Assembly (NCBI GenBank): GCA_036513415.1
Contig: DATBZA010000158.1
Location: forward strand, 1-64,000
Direction: 5' to 3'
DNA from: 40CM-4-68-19 sp036513415
GTDB taxonomy: Bacteria > Myxococcota > Myxococcia > Myxococcales > 40CM-4-68-19
DNA: 64,000 nt
Every line of letters begins with the position of its first letter. Positions within the stretch are counted from its first letter, which is position 1. The notes below the pieces were generated by a model. The model made no database searches and had not been told where the DNA came from. It saw nothing but the letters and a program-made list of their open reading frames with translations. Position numbers and translations under genes: made by a program. Of this stretch, positions 39,664 through 48,097 are shown piece by piece.

Positions 39664-40830
39664 TCAAGGGGCAAGCAGGAACCAGGCCTTGAGGTATTCG
39701 GTCTCCGGCACTCCGACGAGCGGCGGGTGGTCGCGCGAGGCTCCGCGCCTCTCCAGAAGCTGCAGCGGGCGCTTCGCCTCCTGCGACGCCCAGGCCACCA
39801 CTTCCCCGAAGAGATCCGGCGTGACCCGTCCCGAGCAGGAGCAGGTGACGAGAAGACCGCCAGGCTTGAGCAGCCGGACGGCGCGATAGTTGATCTCCCG
39901 GTAGGCGCGCAGCGCGCCTTCGACACCCTCCTTCCGCTTCGCGAAGGCGGGAGGGTCGAGCACGATGGTGTCGAACTTGCGGCCTTCCTTGTCGAAGCCG
40001 CGCAGCGCCTCGACGGCATTCTGGGCCCGCGCCTCAAGGTTGCGCAGGCCGTTGCGCTCAGCGTTCTCGCGGGTGCGCTGCACGGCGGCCGCGTCCTGGT
40101 CGATGGCGATCACCTGGTCCGCCTTCCGCGCCAGTTGCAGCGAAAAGCCCCCGTGGTAGCAGAAGGCATCCAGCGCTTCTCCGCGCGCCAGCTCGCCTGC
40201 GCGCAGGTGGTTCTCCGCCTGGTCGAGGTACCCGCCGGTCTTGTGATCGGCCAGCAGATCCACTTCGAGCGCGACGTCCCCTTCGTGGTAGCGGGCGCGG
40301 AAGTCGCTGCCGAAGAGCGCGTCGACGCGGCGGGGCAGGTGCTCGAACTCACGCGCCGAGCCGTCGTCGCGCGCGACCACCGCCCGGACGCCGGTCAGCT
40401 CGACCACCATCCGCGCCAGCTGCTCGCGCCGCGCCTCGGTCCACTCCGCGAGGTGCTGCACCGCCGCGACACCGCCGTAGACGTCGACGAAGTAGCCGGG
40501 CAGGAGGTCCGCCTCGCCGTGCGCCAGCCGGAACGCGTCGGCGCGGGGAAAGATCGCCCGGCGCCGGTCCCAGGCGCGGCGGAGCCGGGTCGCGAGCAGT
40601 TCCTCGTCCAACTCCATGTCCTGCCGGGAGAGCACGCGCAGCGCGATGGGGCTCTTCGCCGCCCAGAAGCCGCGCGCGACGAAGTTCCCCCGCGCATCCG
40701 CCATCCGCACCTCCGCGCCGGAGGTGAGCCCGTCCGGCGGCTCCGGCACGTCGGCTCGGAAAATCCAGGGATGTCCAGCCCGCGCTCGCGCGGCCCCTTT
40801 CTGGGTCACCTTGACTGTGGGCGGTTGCAT
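39664..40830 (-). CDS. class I rRNA methyltransferase, RlmI-like
   Basis: A 388-residue SAM methyltransferase. A PUA domain at about 1-75 (MQPPTVKVTQKGAARARAGHP, shortened to KVTQKGAARARAG) is followed by a Rossmann methyltransferase with AFCYHGGFSLQLAR (about 220), LDPPAFAKRKEG (about 292, catalytic or SAM-binding) and GGLLVTCSCSG (about 335). The arrangement is that of RlmI, which methylates C1962 of 23S rRNA. The exact site is inferred. The gene is divergent from moxR at 40885 and has only 20 bases to the convergent RpfG-like gene's end. Confidence 0.9.
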   Translation of the reverse strand: MQPPTVKVTQKGAARARAGHPWIFRADVPEPPDGLTSGAEVRMADARGNFVARGFWAAKSPIALRVLSRQDMELDEELLATRLRRAWDRRRAIFPRADAFRLAHGEADLLPGYFVDVYGGVAAVQHLAEWTEARREQLARMVVELTGVRAVVARDDGSAREFEHLPRRVDALFGSDFRARYHEGDVALEVDLLADHKTGGYLDQAENHLRAGELARGEALDAFCYHGGFSLQLARKADQVIAIDQDAAAVQRTRENAERNGLRNLEARAQNAVEALRGFDKEGRKFDTIVLDPPAFAKRKEGVEGALRAYREINYRAVRLLKPGGLLVTCSCSGRVTPDLFGEVVAWASQEAKRPLQLLERRGASRDHPPLVGVPETEYLKAWFLLAP

Positions 40831-40884
40831 GGAAGGGTGCGCAGTCTGGCACGGGCGCGTGCTTGACGCATGGGTTAATCTGCC

Positions 40885-41895
40885 GTGATGACGCCCGAGG
40901 ACGGCGCCGCCCCCGCCAGGATCACGCCGATCGGTGCGCCGCTCACGTCGCAGGAAGCGCGCCGCGTGGCCTCGGCCCTGGAGAGGAACATCGCCCGCGC
41001 GCTCAAGGGCAAGCAGGAGATCGTCGAGATCGCGCTGGCGGCGCTGGCCGCAGGCGGGCACCTGTTGCTCGAAGACGTTCCCGGAGTGGGCAAGACCACC
41101 CTGGCGCAGGCGCTGGCGCGGTCGCTCGACCTCTCGTTCGCCCGAGTGCAATTCACCAGCGACCTGCTTCCGGGCGACATCACCGGCGTCTCCGTCTACG
41201 ACCAGGGCCGCGCCAGCTTCGTCTTCAAGCCGGGGCCGCTCTTCGCCAACCTGGTCCTGGCCGACGAGATCAACCGCACGACCCCGCGGACCCAGAGCTG
41301 CCTCTTGGAAGCGATGGCGGAGGGCCAGGTCTCCGTCGACGGAGCACCGCGCCCGCTTCCGGCGCCGTTCATGGTGCTCGCCACCCAGAACCCGCACGAG
41401 CACGCCGGGACCTATCCACTTCCCGAATCCCAGCTCGATCGCTTCCTGTTGCGGCTCTCGCTGGGCTATCCGCCGGCGGACGTCGAGCGCGAGCTGCTCC
41501 TGGGAGGAGGAACGCAGGTCGAGCTGACGCACCTGCATCCCGTCGCGTCCGCCCAGGAGGTGCGCAGGCTCCAGGCGGCCGTCCCGCTGGTGACCGTGGC
41601 CCCGGAGGTCGCCGACTACGTCCTCGCCATCGTGGCCGCGACGCGCAGCACCCCCCTGGTCTCGCTCGGCGCCTCCCCGCGCGGGGCCATCGCGCTGCTT
41701 GGAGTGGCGCGCGCGCGGGCGCTCCTCCGCGGACGCGGCCACGTCGAGCCCGATGACGTGAAGGAGCTCTGCATTCCCGTCCTTGCGCACCGGATCGTTC
41801 TGGCGGGACGGGGGCCGGGAGGAGGCGAGTTGGAGCGGCTCGCGGCCGAGCGGGTGATCCGCGATCTGGTCGAGCAGGTGCCGGTGCCGGAGTGA
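40885..41895 (+). CDS. MoxR-family AAA ATPase
   Basis: A 336-residue AAA+ chaperone-like ATPase. Walker A is EDVPGVGKTTLAQ (about 63-75), Walker B is LVLADEINR (about 119-127), sensor 1 lies in ATQNPHEHAGTYPLPESQLD (about 158-177), and the late SPRGAIALLG is the usual MoxR mark. It helps fold or assemble partner proteins, as in the conserved MoxR-DUF58-transglutaminase module. GTG at 40885 or ATG at 40888 could start it. Its TGA overlaps the DUF58 start (GTGA). Confidence 0.92.
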   Translation: MMTPEDGAAPARITPIGAPLTSQEARRVASALERNIARALKGKQEIVEIALAALAAGGHLLLEDVPGVGKTTLAQALARSLDLSFARVQFTSDLLPGDITGVSVYDQGRASFVFKPGPLFANLVLADEINRTTPRTQSCLLEAMAEGQVSVDGAPRPLPAPFMVLATQNPHEHAGTYPLPESQLDRFLLRLSLGYPPADVERELLLGGGTQVELTHLHPVASAQEVRRLQAAVPLVTVAPEVADYVLAIVAATRSTPLVSLGASPRGAIALLGVARARALLRGRGHVEPDDVKELCIPVLAHRIVLAGRGPGGGELERLAAERVIRDLVEQVPVPE

Positions 41896-42854
41896 CGCCG
41901 GCCTGGAAGCGCAGGCTTGCGTTCACCCGGATGGGCCGCTGGTACACCGGGCTGACCATCGCGATCGGACTCGCCGCCACCAACACCGGAAACAACCTGC
42001 TCTTCCTCGTTCTCGGGCTGTTGCTCGCGTCCATCGTGGTCTCCGGCATCCTCTCCGAGCAGAGCCTCAAAGGGGTGCGGGTGGAGAGACGGCTGCCGGC
42101 GGTGGCCACGGCCGGACAGCCGGCGCTGATCGGCCTGTTCGCGCGCAACGGAAAAGGGCGCGCGCCCTCGTTCTCGCTGGAGATCCGCGAGGCGCGCGGC
42201 GATGTCGCGGGCCGCGGGTTCCTCATCCTGCTCCCCGCCCGTCAGGCTGCCGAGGTGGCCTACCGGTTCCTTCCCCAGCGCCGGGGCGTGCACCGCTTCG
42301 AGCAGATCGAAGTGGCGACGCGCGCGCCGTTCGGCCTCTTCGAGAAGTCCCGGCCGGTCGACGCCCCGGCCGAGCTGGTGGTCTTCCCGCGGCAGGTGCC
42401 GGCGCCGCCGTCGAGCTCGGGCGCCTTGGCCCGCGAGGGGGAGCGCCCCCAGGACCGGATCGGGCTCGGTCTCGAGGTGCATTCCCTGCGCGATCACCGG
42501 GCCGGCGAGGACTCGCGGAGCATCCATTGGAAGTCCAGCGCTCGCGCCGGCCGGCTGATCGGCGTCGACCGCGAGCAGGAGCGGCGCAAGCGGGTCTGCG
42601 TGATGCTCGACCAGCGGCCGCTCCAGGGCGAGCCGCTGGAGCGCGCGGTCGAGCTGGCCGCCGCACTGGTCACGCGCGAGCTGGAGGGCGGCGCGGAAGT
42701 CTCGGTTGCCCTTGCGGGCCAATTCCTTCCTGCCGCTAGCGGGGAGGCGCACCGTCACGCCGCTTTGCGGATGCTGGCGCTCGTGCAGCCCGGTGCCGGC
42801 TTGTCTTCACCCCAGCCGGATCGCGAGGCCTCGATCCTCGAGGTGCGCCCATGA
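41892..42854 (+). CDS. DUF58-domain membrane protein
   Basis: A 320-residue protein with two adjacent N-terminal membrane helices (about 19-50, containing LAATNTGNNLLFLVLGLLLA). A soluble DUF58 (von Willebrand-like) part follows with the mark SLRDHRAGEDSRSIHWKSSARAG (shortened: DSRSIHWKSSARAG) at about 200-215. DUF58 proteins accompany MoxR ATPases, perhaps as substrates or adaptors at the inner membrane. Start GTG overlaps moxR by four bases. Its stop overlaps the transglutaminase start (ATGA). Confidence 0.9.
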   Translation: MTPAWKRRLAFTRMGRWYTGLTIAIGLAATNTGNNLLFLVLGLLLASIVVSGILSEQSLKGVRVERRLPAVATAGQPALIGLFARNGKGRAPSFSLEIREARGDVAGRGFLILLPARQAAEVAYRFLPQRRGVHRFEQIEVATRAPFGLFEKSRPVDAPAELVVFPRQVPAPPSSSGALAREGERPQDRIGLGLEVHSLRDHRAGEDSRSIHWKSSARAGRLIGVDREQERRKRVCVMLDQRPLQGEPLERAVELAAALVTRELEGGAEVSVALAGQFLPAASGEAHRHAALRMLALVQPGAGLSSPQPDREASILEVRP

Positions 42855-44968
42855 GCCTGGTCGCGGCCCGCGGCCCGACGCTCCTCCAGGCGCAGCAGGC
42901 AGCGGGCGCGCTGACCGCCACCTTCGCCTTCACGGCCTGCGCCGTCTCCGGCGAGCTGGGTCCCCCCATGGTGGCGCTCTTCCCGCTCGCGCTGGCCGGC
43001 TCCCTCTTCCTGGGACACGGGGTACAGGGCAAGGCGGAATGGGCCTGGACGGCGCTCCTCGGGGCAGCGCTGCTTCTCTTCGCCGTGCAGGTGGGCGCGG
43101 GTCAGCTCGACATCGTCCTCGGGGCGGCCCGATTCGCCGAGCTGCTCTGCATCCACCGGCTCTGGCACCGCCGTTCGGAGCGGGACGAGCTGCTGCTCCT
43201 GCTGCTCTCGCTCCTGCTACTCTGCGCAGGCGCCGCGCTGGCGGCGGAGCTTTCGTTTGGTTTTGCATTCATCGGCTTCGCGGTGAGCGGCACCTGGGCG
43301 ATGGCCCTGACGCACCTGCGATTCGAGATCGAAGCGGGGCGGGGGCCGGCGGGATCGGCAGCCCTGCTCAACTCGCGCCGGGTCGCCACGCCGGCGCTGC
43401 TCGGCGGCCTTGCGGCGCTAGCCACCCTCGGCATCGCGGGCGCGGCCGTGGTGTTCTTCATCTTTCCGCGCGTGACCATCGGAGGGCTGCGGAGGGCCTC
43501 GCGTGCTTCGCCGGTCGCCGGGTTGGGCGACCGTGTCGATCTCTCCCGGGCGGGCACCGTCGCCGACGATCCGCGCGTCGCCCTGCGGGTGAGACTCGAT
43601 CCGCCGCCGCCGGGGGAGCCGCGCGATCTGGCGATGCACTGGCGCGCGCGGTCCCTCTCCCGCTGGACGGGTCAAGGCTGGCAAGCCCAGGAGGGCGGCA
43701 TCATCCCGGCAACGCGCCTTCCCCCGCGGCCCCACCTCGGCCGTCCCCCGGCGCTTCTCTCAGCGGACATCGAGGTGGTCGGAACGTTCGGGGACGGGAT
43801 CGTCTTCACGCCCGAGGGGTGGCCCCTCAGCGTGGACTTTCGCCGGCCGGGCCCTGCCCGGCCCGCGCCGCAGCGGCTCTACCGCAACGCCGCGGGGGAC
43901 CTTTTCTACCAGCCCGTGGACGGCAACGACCTGCGCTACGTGGTGGCAGTCGACCGGGAGGTGCCGGACCTGCGCGTCCTGCGTGGGCGCGGGCAGCGCT
44001 ATTCAGCCTGGCTCGCTCCCGATCTCGCGGTGCCGCCGGAGCTCGATGCGCGCGTGCGGGCGCTGGCGCGGCGGCTCGGCGAGGGCAAGGACCCGGCCGA
44101 CGCGGCCGCCGCCATCGAGCGCTGGCTGGAGGCGGCGCTCCGGTACACGCGTGAGCTTCCGGGCGAGGTGAAGGATCCGATCGCCGACTTCCTCTTCGTC
44201 CGGCGCGCCGGACACTGCGAGCTGTTCTCGAGCGCGATGGTGCTCATGCTCCGCGTCCTGGGAATCCCGGCCCGCAACGTGACGGGTTACTTCGGCGGGC
44301 GGAGCACCGATGCCGGTTATTACGCCGTGCGCGCCGGCGACGCACACAGCTGGGTTGAAGTGTACTTCCCCGAGGCGGGATTCGTGCGCTTCGATCCCAC
44401 GCCGCCGTCGGCGCGCGGCAGCGGCAGCCTTCAGGAAAGCGTCTGGGCACGCATGGTGCTGTTCTGGGACGCCCTGGAGCAGCGGTGGCGCGCGCTGGTG
44501 GTCGAGTACGACCTGATCTCGCAGGCCCAGTCCATGCGCAGGGTGGGTCAGCTGCTGACCGAGACGGGGCGCAGGTTGTCGGGGAAGGGCGGCGCGGCGG
44601 GGCGCCTGCGCCTGGTGGCGGGGACCCTGGTGATCCTCCTCTTTGCCGGCGCGCTCGGCTTCGGTGTCCGGCGCCTCCGGCGGCGGGGTCGGTCCGGCCG
44701 GCCGCCGGCGCTCACCGCCGATCAGAGGCGGGCGCTGCGCTTGTGGCGCACGGCGAGAGCGCGCCTCCGCCGCGCGGGCATCCATGCCTCTCCAAGCAGC
44801 ACCGCGAGCGAGCTGGCGCGCAAGGCCCCAGGGGCTGGAGAGATCGCCGCCGCGTACGCCAGGGCCCGCTGGGGGGGCGCGCGCCTGTCCGGGCGCGAGG
44901 CGCGCTCGCTCCTTCGGGGCCTCGACGCATGGCTCGGCGATCGGGTTGCACCGGATGCTCCGGCGTGA
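42851..44968 (+). CDS. transglutaminase-like protein with DUF3488 membrane domain
   Basis: A 705-residue membrane protein. The N-terminal half (about 1-200) has five or six hydrophobic helices (DUF3488). An extracytoplasmic part ends in a transglutaminase-like domain, with Cys about 456 in AGHCELFSSAMVLMLR, His about 498 in DAHSWVEVYF and Asp about 514 in VRFDPTPP. One more membrane helix follows at about 590-610 (LVAGTLVILLFAGALGFGV), then a cytoplasmic Arg-rich tail. This is the third gene of the MoxR-DUF58-transglutaminase module. Its substrate is unknown, and the module may make or modify an envelope protein. mutM follows after 12 bases. Confidence 0.92.
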   Translation: MSLVAARGPTLLQAQQAAGALTATFAFTACAVSGELGPPMVALFPLALAGSLFLGHGVQGKAEWAWTALLGAALLLFAVQVGAGQLDIVLGAARFAELLCIHRLWHRRSERDELLLLLLSLLLLCAGAALAAELSFGFAFIGFAVSGTWAMALTHLRFEIEAGRGPAGSAALLNSRRVATPALLGGLAALATLGIAGAAVVFFIFPRVTIGGLRRASRASPVAGLGDRVDLSRAGTVADDPRVALRVRLDPPPPGEPRDLAMHWRARSLSRWTGQGWQAQEGGIIPATRLPPRPHLGRPPALLSADIEVVGTFGDGIVFTPEGWPLSVDFRRPGPARPAPQRLYRNAAGDLFYQPVDGNDLRYVVAVDREVPDLRVLRGRGQRYSAWLAPDLAVPPELDARVRALARRLGEGKDPADAAAAIERWLEAALRYTRELPGEVKDPIADFLFVRRAGHCELFSSAMVLMLRVLGIPARNVTGYFGGRSTDAGYYAVRAGDAHSWVEVYFPEAGFVRFDPTPPSARGSGSLQESVWARMVLFWDALEQRWRALVVEYDLISQAQSMRRVGQLLTETGRRLSGKGGAAGRLRLVAGTLVILLFAGALGFGVRRLRRRGRSGRPPALTADQRRALRLWRTARARLRRAGIHASPSSTASELARKAPGAGEIAAAYARARWGGARLSGREARSLLRGLDAWLGDRVAPDAPA

Positions 44969-44980
44969 CATTTGACCGCC

Positions 44981-45931
44981 ATGCCCGAGCTTCCCGAAGT
45001 GGAGATCGCATCGCGACAGCTCCGCGCCTGGCTGGAGGGACGGCGAGTGGTGTCCGCCCGCGCCGGGAAGTCGCGCGTCATCCGGGGCCAGACGCCGGCG
45101 CGGTTCGCGGGCCTGGCGGGACACCGGCTCACCGACATCGAGCGGTTCGGCAAGTGGATGTTGCTTTCGTTCGACGGCGGCGAGGGTCTCGTCTCCCACC
45201 TCGGAATGACCGGCAAGTGGATCCGGCGCCGCGCCGGGGATCCGCCGCCCTCGCACGTCCGGGCTTCGCTCACCCTCGATGACGGGAACGCGGTGGACTA
45301 CCGCGACATGCGCCTGTTCGGGCGGCTGATCCGCGGCAAGACGGCGCAGCTGCGGGAGTCTGCGGCGCTGCGCGCCCTGGGCCCGGATCCTCTCGACGGC
45401 ATCGACGTCGACCGGTTCCATTCCGTCCTGGCCCGCACCCGGCGGACGATGAAGGAAGCGCTGATGGATCAGCGCACTCTTTCCGGGCTCGGGAACATCC
45501 AGGTCTCCGAGTCCCTCCATCGCGCCAAGATCGACCCACAGCGACCCGCCCTCTCCATGACCCGGGAGGAGACGGAGCGCCTCGCGGAGGCCATCGGCGA
45601 CTCGCTGCGGGCGACGCTTCGGGAGGAGGACAGCCCGGAGCCCATCACCTACGTCGAGGAGGGCGGCGAGAACGTCTTCCTCGTCTACGACCGCGAAGAC
45701 CAGCCGTGCAAGACCTGCAGCACCCCGATCCGCCGCATCGTTCAGGGTGGCCGCAGCACGTTCTACTGTCCCTTCTGTCAGCCGCGCTGGCGTGCGCGCG
45801 GGACGACGCGGACCGCCCCGTTGCGCACCGCAGCGCGGGTCCCCGCGTCTCGCCGCGAATCGCTACAGCGTGCGCCCGCCCGCCGGCTTCGCGTCCTTCA
45901 GGGCGGGCGCTCGGCGCGCCGGACCCGGTAG
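44981..45931 (+). CDS. mutM: formamidopyrimidine-DNA glycosylase (Fpg)
   Basis: A 316-residue DNA repair glycosylase that removes 8-oxoguanine and formamidopyrimidines and cuts the strand. Pro2 and Glu3 (MPELPEVE) are the catalytic start, Lys in RFGKWMLL is the conserved Lys57 equivalent, and Asn in LSGLGNIQVSES is the helix-two-turn-helix Asn. The zinc finger is CKTC at about 244 with CPFC about 20 residues later, preceded by the Arg of GGRSTFYC. The tail after the finger is about 47 residues and very Arg-rich, longer than in E. coli Fpg. It shares no overlap with neighbours. Confidence 0.93.
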   Translation: MPELPEVEIASRQLRAWLEGRRVVSARAGKSRVIRGQTPARFAGLAGHRLTDIERFGKWMLLSFDGGEGLVSHLGMTGKWIRRRAGDPPPSHVRASLTLDDGNAVDYRDMRLFGRLIRGKTAQLRESAALRALGPDPLDGIDVDRFHSVLARTRRTMKEALMDQRTLSGLGNIQVSESLHRAKIDPQRPALSMTREETERLAEAIGDSLRATLREEDSPEPITYVEEGGENVFLVYDREDQPCKTCSTPIRRIVQGGRSTFYCPFCQPRWRARGTTRTAPLRTAARVPASRRESLQRAPARRLRVLQGGRSARRTR

Positions 45932-45996
45932 GGCAGCGCCAGGGTCGCCGGCCGTTTGCCCTCCTCTGCGTCCGTCACCACCTTGCCGGTGTGCAG

Positions 45997-46824
45997 ATGG
46001 CGACGGAGCGGTTCAGCCCCGAAGAGCAGGAAGAACGCGATGCCCACCGTGAGGCCCTCCGGATCCTGCAGGAGCAGGGGTTCGAGCCCATGGTCGGGGG
46101 GGCGTACGCCCTCAAGACCCACACGGGGATCTGGCGCGACACCAAGGACCTGGATCTCTTTCTCCGCAAGGACCAGGTGGTTGGCGCGCTGCCGGCACTG
46201 GCCCGCGCCGGGTACCGCACCGAGCTGACCGATCCCCTCTGGCTGGCGAAGGCGTATTCGGGTCCCTACTTCATCGACCTGATCTTCTCCTCCGGAAACG
46301 GCATCGCCATCGTGGACGAGCACTGGTTGCGGCGCGCCGCTACCAGGAAGGTGCTCGATCGCGACGCCCTGATCGTTCCGGCCGAGGAGATGATCTGGCA
46401 GAAGGCGTTCATCCAGGAGCGCGAGCGGTTCGACGGAGCGGACATCCACCACCTCCTCCGCTGCAAGGGCGCACAGCTGGACTGGGAGCACCTCCTCCAG
46501 CGCTTCGGCGAGCGGCACTGGGAGGTGCTGCTGGTGCACCTGATCACGTTCCGGTTCGCGTTCCCGAGCGACAAGGACCAGGTGCCCGAACGGGTGATGC
46601 GCGATCTGGTGGGCAGGCTCGAGCGCCGCGAGGCGGAACCCGCCGCCAAGGAGCGCATCTGCCGCGGGACGCTGCTCTCCCGCCAGCAGTACCTCCCCGA
46701 GACCAACGTCGAAGGCTACCGCGATGCGCGGGAGGACGAGGTGCAGGGCTGGACCGGGGATCAGTCCTATCCGGTCACCCATCCCGGTCGAGGCAAGGAC
46801 GATGCGCATCGCCGCAGTCGGTGA
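45997..46824 (+). CDS. nucleotidyltransferase-fold protein
   Basis: A 275-residue cytoplasmic protein. FEPMVGGAYALKTHTGIWRDT (about 28-48) followed by KDLDLFLR gives the GG...D-x-D pattern of a nucleotidyltransferase active site. YFIDLIFSSGNGIAIVD (about 90) is the next acidic strand. The second half is helical. The family includes minimal nucleotidyltransferases and AbiEii-like toxins; no antitoxin-like gene is adjacent, so a toxin call is not supported. It starts 65 bases after mutM and overlaps the phosphoesterase gene by 23 bases. The substrate is unknown. Confidence 0.78.
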   Translation: MATERFSPEEQEERDAHREALRILQEQGFEPMVGGAYALKTHTGIWRDTKDLDLFLRKDQVVGALPALARAGYRTELTDPLWLAKAYSGPYFIDLIFSSGNGIAIVDEHWLRRAATRKVLDRDALIVPAEEMIWQKAFIQERERFDGADIHHLLRCKGAQLDWEHLLQRFGERHWEVLLVHLITFRFAFPSDKDQVPERVMRDLVGRLERREAEPAAKERICRGTLLSRQQYLPETNVEGYRDAREDEVQGWTGDQSYPVTHPGRGKDDAHRRSR

Positions 46825-47509
46825 TCTGCACTGTCGCGCGGACACCCGGCGCAACGTCGCCGTCGCGCTCCGGGGAGTGGACCAGGAGTCGGACGTGCTC
46901 CTCCTGGCAGGCGATCTGACCGACCACGGGACGCCCGAGGAGGCGAGCTGGCTGGCGGAGGAGTTGTCCCAGATCAAGATGGAGAAATGCGCCGTCCTGG
47001 GGAATCACGACTACGAGGCGGGCCAGGCCGCGGCGGTGCGCAAGATCCTCTGCGACTCGGGCGTGCACGTCCTCGACGGCGAGCCGTGGGCGCTCAACGA
47101 CCTGGGCGTGGCCGGCGTGAAGGGATTCGCCGGCGGGTTCGAGCAGGCGCAGCTCCAGCGCTTCGGCGAGGACGCGATGAAGGCGTTCGTCGACGCCTGC
47201 ATCGCCGAGGAGCTGAAGCTGGAGAAGGCCCTCTTCCAGCTCCGCACCCGCCATCGTGTCGCGCTGCTGCACTACTCGCCCTGCCGGCAGACGCTGGAGG
47301 GCGAACCGCTGGAGATCTTCCCCTTTCTCGGGGCCACCCGGCTGTCCGGCCCGATCGATCAGCTGCGCCCGAACGTGGCGATCCACGGACACGCGCACAG
47401 GGGGGCCCTCAAGGGAGCCACGCGCGGTGGCGTTCCGGTGCTCAACGTGGCTCTCCCGGTCCTCCGGCGCCTGGAGAAGCCGCTGGGATACCTGACCATC
47501 GACGTGTAG
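46802..47509 (+). CDS. calcineurin-like metallophosphoesterase
   Basis: A 235-residue metallophosphoesterase. The metal motifs are VGDLHCR (about 6-12, D-x-H), LLLAGDLTDHGTPEEA (about 34-49, GD-x-x-D), VLGNHDYEAG (about 64-73, GNHD), LLHYSP and AIHGHAHRGAL (about 189-199, G-H-x-H). It hydrolyses a phosphomono- or diester, unknown which. It overlaps the nucleotidyltransferase gene by 23 bases, so the two are probably translated together and may act on the same nucleotide-modified substrate, which is only inferred. Confidence 0.9.
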   Translation: MRIAAVGDLHCRADTRRNVAVALRGVDQESDVLLLAGDLTDHGTPEEASWLAEELSQIKMEKCAVLGNHDYEAGQAAAVRKILCDSGVHVLDGEPWALNDLGVAGVKGFAGGFEQAQLQRFGEDAMKAFVDACIAEELKLEKALFQLRTRHRVALLHYSPCRQTLEGEPLEIFPFLGATRLSGPIDQLRPNVAIHGHAHRGALKGATRGGVPVLNVALPVLRRLEKPLGYLTIDV

Positions 47510-47520
47510 GACCTCGCCGC

Positions 47521-48084
47521 TCAGGGCGCGATCGCACGGTACAGGTAGGTGAGGCGCAGCCGGCCCGCCCTCGCGTGCGCCAGCGCGTCGGGCCCGATCC
47601 GGATCATCTTCGCCGACGTCGGAGGCAGCTGCGCGGCCAGCCACTTCATCGTCTGGCTCGCCCAGATGGAGAACATCGGACGCTTGCGGACCTTGTCCGC
47701 CGCCCGCCAGAAGGTGACGTACGCGTAGACGCGCGCCGGCTCCAGCTCGCCTGCCGGGGCATCCTTCCGCTGGATGACGATGCAATCGGTCCTCTCCTCG
47801 TCGATCTGCGACCACCCCGCGAACGGGCCCGAGGGCTGGAGGTGCGTGACGATCTCCGCGCAGTGCTTGCGGTGGAGCAGGTAGACCCGCCGCTCGCCCG
47901 GCAATGACTCGCGACGCTCGACCGAGGTCGGGTCCCGCAGCAGCGCCTCTGGATCCCCGCGCAGATAGCGACCCTGCGACACCGCAAGGCCCGGCTCCCG
48001 AGCGCCGATCCTCTCGATCAGCTCGCCCAGGTCCGCATCGGTCAGGAACGCCCAGAGCTGTCGCGCCGGCATCGCGCGCACCAT
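47521..48084 (-). CDS. unknown 187-residue protein
   Basis: I do not recognise this protein. It is soluble, with mixed helices and strands. EEVERRESLPGERRVYLLHRKH (shortened: RRVYLLHRKHC) and ERTDCIVIQRKDAPAGE are the clearest stretches, with VRKRPMFSIWASQTMKWLAA near residue 150. No signal peptide. The start at 48084 has GTGAGG about ten bases upstream; the ATG at 48072 is an alternative. It lies 13 bases after the subtilase stop on the same strand, suggesting co-transcription. It may be a cytoplasmic partner of the protease, which is a guess. Confidence 0.65.
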   Translation of the reverse strand: MVRAMPARQLWAFLTDADLGELIERIGAREPGLAVSQGRYLRGDPEALLRDPTSVERRESLPGERRVYLLHRKHCAEIVTHLQPSGPFAGWSQIDEERTDCIVIQRKDAPAGELEPARVYAYVTFWRAADKVRKRPMFSIWASQTMKWLAAQLPPTSAKMIRIGPDALAHARAGRLRLTYLYRAIAP

Positions 48085-48097
48085 CGCACAGAACGCC

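Noticed and set aside
40847..40863. sigma-54-like TGGCAC...TGCT before moxR
   Set aside because: The distance between the GG and GC pairs is 11 bases, not 10, and the -12 half is poor.
45898..45996. minus-strand frame ending in a peptide like VVTDAEEGKRPATLALPYR
   Set aside because: Reads protein-like at its end, but upstream it is antisense to the nucleotidyltransferase and no start signal fits; a very small gene cannot be excluded.
45997..47509. nucleotidyltransferase plus phosphoesterase as a toxin-antitoxin pair
   Set aside because: Phosphoesterase is not an antitoxin type and both proteins look like housekeeping enzymes; overlap alone is not enough.
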